A stretch of DNA of 64,000 nt from Allolobophora icterica (Eukaryota; Annelida; Clitellata; Crassiclitellata; Lumbricidae): the NCBI GenBank assembly GCA_963556255.1, contig OY744608.1, positions 6,832,523 to 6,896,522 of the forward strand, read 5' to 3'. Made by a program: the position numbers and the translations under genes. The notes beneath the pieces are model-generated. The model did no database searches. It was given only the letters and a program-made list of their open reading frames with translations, and was not told where the DNA came from. Positions within the stretch are counted from its first letter, which is position 1. Every line of letters starts with the position of its first letter. Below, piece by piece: positions 1-64,000 of this stretch.

Positions 1-22388
<22,388 letters not shown>

Positions 22389-22495
22389 TTTTCTTACTTT
22401 CCTAGAGGAGAATGCTCCCCTAAGAAAACCTCCGACGCGTATGTCCAAACTCAAATTAACCCGTATATACTTTCAATAATCAGTTTGATGAAATC

Positions 22496-22550
22496 CCATG
22501 GCAACATCGGCTGCTGTTGACGTCACAATTAATTCGAGTAAGAAATGCAG
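22496..22550 (-). promoter_or_regulatory. Proximal promoter block of copy 1 with a perfect CRE
   Basis: Palindromic TGACGTCA at 22518-22525 (CREB/ATF-type site) lies 130 bp upstream of the copy 1 start. CCATGGCAAC at 22496-22505 resembles half of an RFX X-box. The block, including the later AGAAATGCA, is matched base for base in large part upstream of copy 2. An A+T run TTTATAAAT at 22553-22561 could be a TATA box. Function is inferred from conservation and motif match only. Confidence 0.6.
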
Positions 22551-22579
22551 TCCATTTATAAATAGGCCTAAAGAATTCG

Positions 22580-22673
22580 GGTGCAAATCAATTGATCACA
22601 TTACGTGACGCTCAAGATACGAAAGCTTAGCCCAAGCCTTAGCGTCACGTAATCTGGTCCTTTGATTTGCGCC
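22580..22673. repeat. Inverted repeat upstream of copy 1 with ACGTGAC arms
   Basis: Arms 22580-22612 and 22641-22673 pair at about 28 of 33 positions, with a perfect inner ATTACGTGACGCT. The 28-base spacer gives a strong hairpin. The outer part (GGTGCAAATC) of the left arm also exists upstream of copy 2, so only the inversion is specific to copy 1. ACGTGAC is half of the TFEB/CLEAR site GTCACGTGAC, but no full CLEAR site is present. Confidence 0.65.
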
Positions 22674-23499
22674 ATATCCGTCGATCCATCGTAATCTTAA
22701 ATTCCTACAAGGTCTAAGTCAGGTCGAATGAACGATCGTGCAATAGAAAGTAATTCTGCTTCGTTGTGGCTTGTTTATCATAAAGCGTTGTCAAGGATTT
22801 TGTCTCTGTTAAGATTAGGATCAATCTAGGAATCGTTATCGGAAATTTCGAAAGTCAAAGGCTCTATTTAAAAGCTAAATCCAGAATACCAGCTTATTTA
22901 CAAGCGCTGGTTTAATTCAGAGGGCTCGTGCAGATACACGAAGTAAAGAGCCAATTCCTACTGTAATGCTGTGTAGTTATAATAATTATACCACATTACA
23001 ACAGGGCTTGGTGTAATTGCATTACATTACTTTATGCACCCGTTACATTTCGCTTCGTTGTAAATCTTTAAGTTGGTACAAAGTCTGCTATTCGTTCTGT
23101 CCGGTCCGATCTTCTTCCATGCGGTCACTGACTGTGTTATCCTCCACTGTCACTGCAACTATGCCGCGATATCAGAGCGGCACAGTGGATCAGTGACCTA
23201 ATGTTAGTTGGAAATGAAGGCTTCTTTGTTTGTCTGTTTGTTGGTCTGTTTGCTTGTCTGTCTTTCTATTCTTACGAGTAGACTAAGATCATCCACAGTT
23301 ACTGTAGCCTAAGTGTGTGACCCATCGGTTTTGAACCAAATTTTAGGCCCCTATTTACTAACTCTTAATGATCAAGCCGATTTCCCGGACTTGTCTCTTG
23401 GAACGGAGTAGGGCCTATACAACTGTGCGAAATTGCGAATGATTAATCATGGGTTAGACCTTTGAAACTGAGTTACTCACTTGAGTTGGCTGATGCAGA

Positions 23500-23965
23500 T
23501 CCTAAGTTATGTGATGATGCTTTGCAGTTCCACTTTTTCTCCCGATGTACATTGGTGACATACGCAGATGTTTTATCCCCTTCCCGCCTACTGTGGTCAG
23601 GCATTGCTTTATCGGACATCCAACTCCCGCCAAACTGCTCTTCGCTTCGAACGGGCTGAAGGTACTATAAATAAGCCGTGGACACTCAGAACGGGAAGAA
23701 AGTGCAGACAAGAAGAAGTACAAGGCGGTTGGAGCGGACTAGTGCGGTTGATACTGTTCATCATACAGTTGAGATTAACCAGTTCGTCGTACAGCTTGCT
23801 ATCATTAATACTGTTCGTTTTACAGTCCGCGTTTAGTACAGTTTGAGATATCTACAGTTTGTGGTTGCAAAGTTCTACCGAGTTCAGGGTAATAAAGATT
23901 GTCGAATCGCGTTTCGAGTCCTCTGTTTCGAGTCTTTGCTATACTCCAGGCGCCCTACCCCCACG
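23500..23965 (+). mobile_element. Possible solo LTR
   Basis: A promoter-like ACTATAAATAAGCC (about 23664), AATAAAG at 23891 and, after TACTCCA, a primer-binding-like GGCGCCCTACCCC (about 23950) are arranged as in an LTR followed by a PBS. I see no second LTR and no clear TG...CA ends with duplication. Confidence 0.35.
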
Positions 23966-24170
23966 GAAAGTTTGACTATCATTTCAGTTTCGGATTTGGC
24001 CCCCGATAGTTAGTCTAACCCCGAGATCCTCCACGGTACGATAAACCTTGCAGAAGAATACCTTACTTAGGCCTAGTTCAAAAAGGTGAAAAAATTCATA
24101 ACTTTGGATTAAGTACAGATTTTGAAAACAAAGAACACGCACATTCTGCACACTTTCAATATAATTCAAG

Positions 24171-24176
24171 TTTATT
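24171..24176 (-). terminator. Candidate polyadenylation signal of copy 2
   Basis: AATAAA on the minus strand, about 290 bp past the copy 2 stop. No other canonical hexamer closer to the stop was noticed. No downstream element was tested. Confidence 0.35.
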
Positions 24177-24465
24177 TGTATAGTATTTATGACACCGATG
24201 ATAATGATGGTCACAAATATTGACATTGTGCTGCAAGAGGTAAACAGATAAATTCAGTATCATTTGATGTAAGATAAGTGTCATTAAGAGAATAAGCCAT
24301 CAAAGATTTTGTTAGATAAAACCGATCATGATTCAAATGAGTTACGGAAAAAGGTCTCATATTTGTATGATGTTAGTTAAATATGAATAAATCGAGCTCC
24401 CATATTATCCGAAGCATGAGTGAGATCACGCAGATATGGGTGAACTCTGTTCTGAAGAAATGGTT

Positions 24466-46537
<22,072 letters not shown>

Positions 46538-46539
<2 letters not shown>

Positions 46540-46645
46540 GTTTCTTACGATCTTAAAATGCTGTTTCTTAGTTTCTTAAAACGCCGTTTAGGTCTTAAAC
46601 TGCTGTTTCTTACGTTCTTAAAATTCTGTTCCTAAAACAATCTGC
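46538..46645. repeat. About 23-bp tandem repeats abutting the copy 2 start codon
   Basis: Roughly five degenerate units built on TGTTTCTTA, then TTCTTAAAA, run from the start codon into the presumed 5' UTR. Copy 1 has only one comparable unit (TTTTTCTTAC) at the same place, so the array expanded in copy 2. Confidence 0.6.
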
Positions 46646-46701
46646 CGTTTGTTAAAACGCGATTAAATCTGGTCTTCCTTTATTCTTCAGCTTATTGAGA
46701 T

Positions 46702-46752
46702 CCAATGGCAACATCAGCCGATGACGTCATAATTAACCCCGGTCAGAAATGC
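46702..46752 (-). promoter_or_regulatory. Proximal promoter block of copy 2 with CRE and CCAAT
   Basis: TGACGTCA at 46722-46729 and CCAATGGCAAC at 46702-46712, in the order seen upstream of copy 1, about 180 bp from the start codon. The CCAAT here reads CCATG in copy 1. Shared flanks (GGCAACATC, AATTAA, CAGAAATGCA) show common descent. Confidence 0.6.
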
Positions 46753-46924
46753 AAATTCTGTAGGCGATACTCAGGTGCAAATCTGAAGATCAACCCCGCC
46801 ACTACCCTACCTGTGGTAGACTTGTAGTGCCAGTCCCAATCCTGAAGAAAGGAGGAGGGAGGGCGGCGCTAATCGTCTTTGTTAAGATACAGTGTCGTTA
46901 AACAGCAACTAACCAAATCTGAAA

Positions 46925-47190
46925 ACTTACCTTCTTAAACTTACCTCTTGCTATCTCTCCACAGGTCTTTCAATCAAAACTGGAGACATTGCTCTTTTAC
47001 AAATCCTATCCTGGTTCCTCCTCTTCCCCGTACCTCCGTCGCCGCTATGATAATTCTAAGCACTATCCACCTTAGTCGTCTGACTATCTGCATGCCTGAC
47101 TTTTGGATCTTGACCTGGAACCGATTTTACCCCACCGATAAGCTACTGAGAATAAACTAGTTCCGGTTATTTCGCATTTTGGGCGTTGTA
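46925..47190 (+). mobile_element. Probable LINE tail upstream of copy 2
   Basis: Reads VFQSKLETLLFYKSYP in one frame, the end of a LINE RT ORF, then untranslated sequence. Short and degenerate. Confidence 0.45.
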
Positions 47191-47473
47191 GAAATCTCGA
47201 AACTACCATTACAAAAGAGGGTTGAAGGGATGGAGAGGGGTGCGAAAGAACCTTGCGTTTAAGAATATCTGTCAACCGCATATTTGTTTCCAGTCACTCT
47301 GAATGCTTTGACTTAGTTACCTCTAAGAGGGCAGTGAACTCGGAAAAGTAGACCTACACTGAACAGCGTCATTAGTCCATAAGCAGTAGCTATCGAAAGT
47401 AAAATGCTTTAAAGGTCATTCGTTAGGACGAGCAAAGTAATGACCTAAACCTTCTAAGTGTCTCTGTAGTAAA

Positions 47474-47623
47474 TTTGGGTTCGGGGAACAGGATTGTTCT
47501 CCTGTTGACGCTTCATGTGAAAACATTGGCCATGCCTCTACCAGACCTCTATAGACTAGCGGTATTGTTTTCAGAGGCGTGTAATAATGGAAAAACTACT
47601 TTGCCTTAGCTTACCTTCTACAT
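47474..47623. repeat. Inverted copy of mannosidase intron 25 sequence
   Basis: Reverse complement of 49395-49541 in intron 25 of copy 3 (shared CCATTATTACACGCCTCTG, GGCATGGCCAATGTT, CGTCAACAGGAGAA). It is closer to copy 3 than to copy 2's version (about 24645-24772). Confidence 0.75.
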
Positions 47624-48161
47624 TCTGTTTTTTTTTCGCCCAGAGGTGAACAGATTTCAAAACTCCTGATTAAGCACAGCGTTATAAAACAAAGAACACC
47701 TTCACAAACATTGTGCACAGCGCTGACATAACTTGGACATTTTGCAATATTTATAGGCTATTTAACTGCGATGCGAGCCTTATCAGGTCCGTCTTGGTAT
47801 TTTTCCTCCGCCACGACAAGATAAATACGACTTTAGGACAAGAACAGACAATTTTACCCTTCACGCTGAAAATAAATGTAATTTAATTCCTCGTGTTTTG
47901 TACAAAGATGCGTATTAATTAACACACCCATCTAATCTCTTCTCTCAAACCCATTCTAATATTTCGTGCTTCTGTACTATGTTGAGTTATTGTCAACTGT
48001 ATTTGTTGAATTCAACGAATATTGATTGATGATGATTATGGTAAATACATCAATTTCCGTGGTTCAAGGCGTCAACGCTCAACAGATAACTTGAATATCA
48101 TTTCACATATGAATCGCTACGAGAAATCCATCAATAATCGAGAACAAAGAGAATAATTCAA

Positions 48162-48167
48162 TTTATT
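48162..48167 (-). terminator. Candidate polyadenylation signal of copy 3, beyond an inserted RTE
   Basis: AATAAA on the minus strand lies immediately beyond the RTE fragment as seen from the copy 3 stop. The local context (ATAATTCAA beside TTTATT) resembles the candidate copy 2 signal. If used, copy 3 mRNA would carry the RTE antisense in its 3' UTR. Confidence 0.3.
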
Positions 48168-48176
48168 GATGAGTTA

Positions 48177-49068
48177 TGCCCACTGTCACCAATCCTATTC
48201 AACATCTATATAGAAGAGATCATAAGAGAAACGCTAGACGATATGGAGGAGGGGATAAAGGTAGGAGGAAGAAGGGTGAAGGCATTGAGATTTGCAGATG
48301 ACCAGGCGATGCTGGCAACTAGCCAGGAGGGCTTACAAAGGATGATGGATCGTCTAAATACGGTATCACTGGAATATGAAATGAAAATAAACGTAAAGAA
48401 GACAAAGGTAATGAAGATAAACAAGAGAAGCGGTATAATACCACAAACAATAAAGATCACACTAAACGGACAAGAAATAGAACAGGTGGAGAAGTTTTGC
48501 TATCTAGGAAGTGTGATCACAGACGATGCAAGATGCCATGAGGAAATAAAAAGAAGAATATCCATGGGAAAAGATGCATTTTACAAAAGAGGAGAGCTGA
48601 TGAGAGGAACCTTAAGCAAGAATCTAAAGAAGAGAATGGTGAAGACACTGGTGTGGAGTGTTGTGCTGTACGGCTCCGAGACATGGACAATGAGGAAGGA
48701 CGACATAAAAAGATTGGAGGCCTTCGAGATGTGGGTGTGGCGCAGAATGGAGAGAGTTAGCTGGGTGGAACGGAGGACGAACGAGGAAATCCTGCAAATG
48801 GTAGAAGAACAAAGATCACTCATAAGTACTATACGCGGACGACAAAGGAAATGGATCGGGCACATCCTAAGGAGTGAGACACTGCTAAGAGACATCATGG
48901 AGGGAAGGATGGAGGGGAGAAAGACGCGAGGAAGACCGAGGGCAATGCTGCTAGACTGGATGATGACAAAAGAAGAAGGATACAGTGGACTGAAGAAAAG
49001 AGCACAAGACAGAGAACGATGGCGTCATTGGTCATACGAACCTGCCGGTGGGCAGAGAACATAAAGAA
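48177..49068 (+). mobile_element. 5'-truncated RTE-like non-LTR retrotransposon, frame intact
   Basis: One open frame runs from 48177 to 49064 (295 residues), opening at [11 protein letters not shown] of the reverse transcriptase palm and including the catalytic FADD (about residues 38-41). Then come YLGSVITDD, the [12 protein letters not shown] motif and a basic tail, as in RTE-clade ORFs. Only four bases separate the stop from the 3' end, typical of RTE's very short 3' UTR. A perfect 9-bp duplication GATGAGTTA flanks it (48168-48176 and 49069-49077). The endonuclease and first half of the RT are missing, so it cannot move by itself. Intact frame and perfect flanks indicate a recent insertion. 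A Met at 48243 is internal, not a gene start. Confidence 0.9.
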
Positions 49069-49220
49069 GATGAGTTAAGAAAAAGCCTCATATTTGCAGC
49101 ATCAGATATATAATTTACATATGAACAAATCGAATCTCCGTATTGTTCAAATTATGAGTGAGAAAATGCTAAATGCGGGTATAATTAATTATGAGCCAAT
49201 TCTGCTCTGAAGAAATGGTT

Positions 49221-63122
<13,902 letters not shown>

Positions 63123-63727
63123 CTTTCAAATTGAACAACATCACATCATATCAATGAATTATCTAACATCGACAATCAAATTTTTAAAAAGTCTATGAAA
63201 AAGCATTTCAATTGATTAAACTCAACAGTCCGAAAAAACAGCAAAGAACTGATTAGGTCGTAATAGTCTCATGTCTCCACTTGTATCAAATTAATTAAGT
63301 TAAGACGTCTTGTAGGTCTACTGCTGTTTGTAAATCACCGCTTTCGCAAATGATAAAGTCAGAAAAGCCATACAGATGTGTAGCACTACTAGAGAGTAAA
63401 GACCGTCATATACAACGAAATGAAAAAACAAAGCATTAGAGTTATCAAGCAAACAATACATGTGACTAGGTAGACAATTTGTCACAACGATCACCCTGTA
63501 ACAGTCTTTTGTATCTATTCTGAAAGGGACGAATCTTTAAATATTTAGATCTGAATGGCATTAAAATTGACAGAAAGAACTGAACTAGGCAGCGAATTTC
63601 AACACTTTGGACCAGCCACTGAGAATATGCACACTTTATTTTGTATTCCGAATCAGTGCCAAAGCAAAGAATATAATTATGCAATCAGCTGTTAAATCAC
63701 TATAGAATCAGCAAACTTGTCCGTATT

Positions 63728-63808
63728 AGTAGCGGTGTAACCTCTAATTGAAGCCTCTAATTAGTAGCGGTGTAACCTCTAATTAGTAGCGGTGTAACCT
63801 CTAAATGT
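63728..63808. repeat. Tandem repeat of TAGCGGTGTAACCTCTAATT
   Basis: About three to four units with 22-23 bp period in intron 6 of copy 3; copies 1 and 2 have one unit (ATAACCTCA). Confidence 0.8.
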
Positions 63809-63820
63809 GGTTTGAATTTA

Positions 63821-63920
63821 TACTCTAAAGCGCCACTCAAAGGCCAAGCGCAGGGCAAAGCCTATTCACGAGCGCTACGTCAAATCAGAGGGATTTCTAG
63901 AGAGAAGTAAAAAAAATGGC
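63821..63920. repeat. 100-bp templated insertion copied from intron 8
   Basis: Identical to 61368-61468 except for one A in a poly-A run. The homologous introns 6 of copies 1 and 2 run straight across this point without it. No target duplication is obvious. Confidence 0.85.
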
Positions 63921-63947
63921 AATCAATAGATATAAATTATAAAACTA

Positions 63948-64000
63948 ACCCTACTGGCTTATGGCCAAAATGGCTTATCACCATAATGGCTCATCACCAT
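63948..64000. repeat. Start of the ATGGCTCATCACC minisatellite in copy 3
   Basis: At least three units up to the window end, at the position homologous to 40684. Confidence 0.8.

Larger units (their letters stand above)
22389..24465. other. Intergenic spacer between copies 1 and 2
   Basis: About 2.1 kb. Holds the copy 1 promoter block and inverted repeat, then unassigned sequence (22700-23450, with a GTTTGTCT-rich tract near 23225-23270), a possible solo LTR (about 23500-23960), and the 3' flank of copy 2. No other gene seen. Confidence 0.7.
46540..49220. other. Intergenic spacer between copies 2 and 3
   Basis: About 2.7 kb. Holds the copy 2 promoter region, a LINE tail (46925-47190), an inverted piece of mannosidase intron 25 (47474-47623), unassigned DNA (47630-48160), the RTE fragment (48177-49068) and the copy 3 3' flank. 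Confidence 0.7.

Noticed and set aside
22389..22454. Earlier in-frame Met at 22454 as the copy 1 start
   Set aside because: The added 22 residues delay the signal peptide and have no counterpart in copy 2, whose start aligns with 22388.
22590..22660. Full CLEAR (TFEB) site upstream of copy 1
   Set aside because: Only ACGTGAC half sites are present; GTCACGTGAC does not occur there.
48243..49064. 273-codon frame as a stand-alone gene starting at Met 48243
   Set aside because: The frame opens 22 codons earlier inside the RT domain, and target duplications show a truncated retrotransposon.

Overview
The window is animal nuclear DNA, A+T-rich and dense in introns, microsatellites, MITEs, SINE-like repeats and broken LINEs. 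The palindrome TAGGCCTA is unusually common in its non-coding part, and LINE 3' ends of the type GGCGCTATAxAAAT recur. This suggests a marine invertebrate, perhaps an echinoderm or other invertebrate deuterostome, but the sequence does not fix the taxon.

The only real genes I can support are three head-to-tail copies of a GH38 lysosomal alpha-mannosidase (MAN2B1/LAMAN family), all on the minus strand. Copy 1 (1-22388) has exons 1-22; its last four exons lie beyond the left edge. Copy 2 (24466-46539) is complete: 26 coding exons, 3186 nt, 1061 residues plus stop, with no frameshift or stop. Copy 3 (49221-63122) shows exons 7-26; exons 1-6 lie beyond the right edge. Exon order and phases match in all three. 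Two introns use a GC donor that is conserved between copies. Copies 1 and 2 share a proximal upstream block with a perfect TGACGTCA.

The copies differ in telling ways. Copy 2 has His-His-Gln in place of the family's His-His-Asp in the active-site HHDA motif. Exon 4 is almost identical in copies 1 and 2 (2 silent differences in 194 nt), although the neighbouring exon 3 has diverged strongly. Copies 2 and 3 share a nearly identical block in intron 22.

The introns and intergenic spacers hold the mobile DNA: hAT-type MITEs, several with perfect 8-bp target duplications; two fold-back elements, one in intron 1 of each complete 5' end; an intact-frame 5'-truncated RTE-like reverse transcriptase fragment (48177-49068) with a 9-bp target duplication in the 3' flank of copy 3; degenerate LINE tails, tRNA-derived SINEs and a tRNA-Leu pseudogene. 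A 100-bp copy-paste insertion and several minisatellites point to recent local rearrangement. The paralogous introns act as natural empty sites for many insertions. I found no unknown defence or operon-like system.
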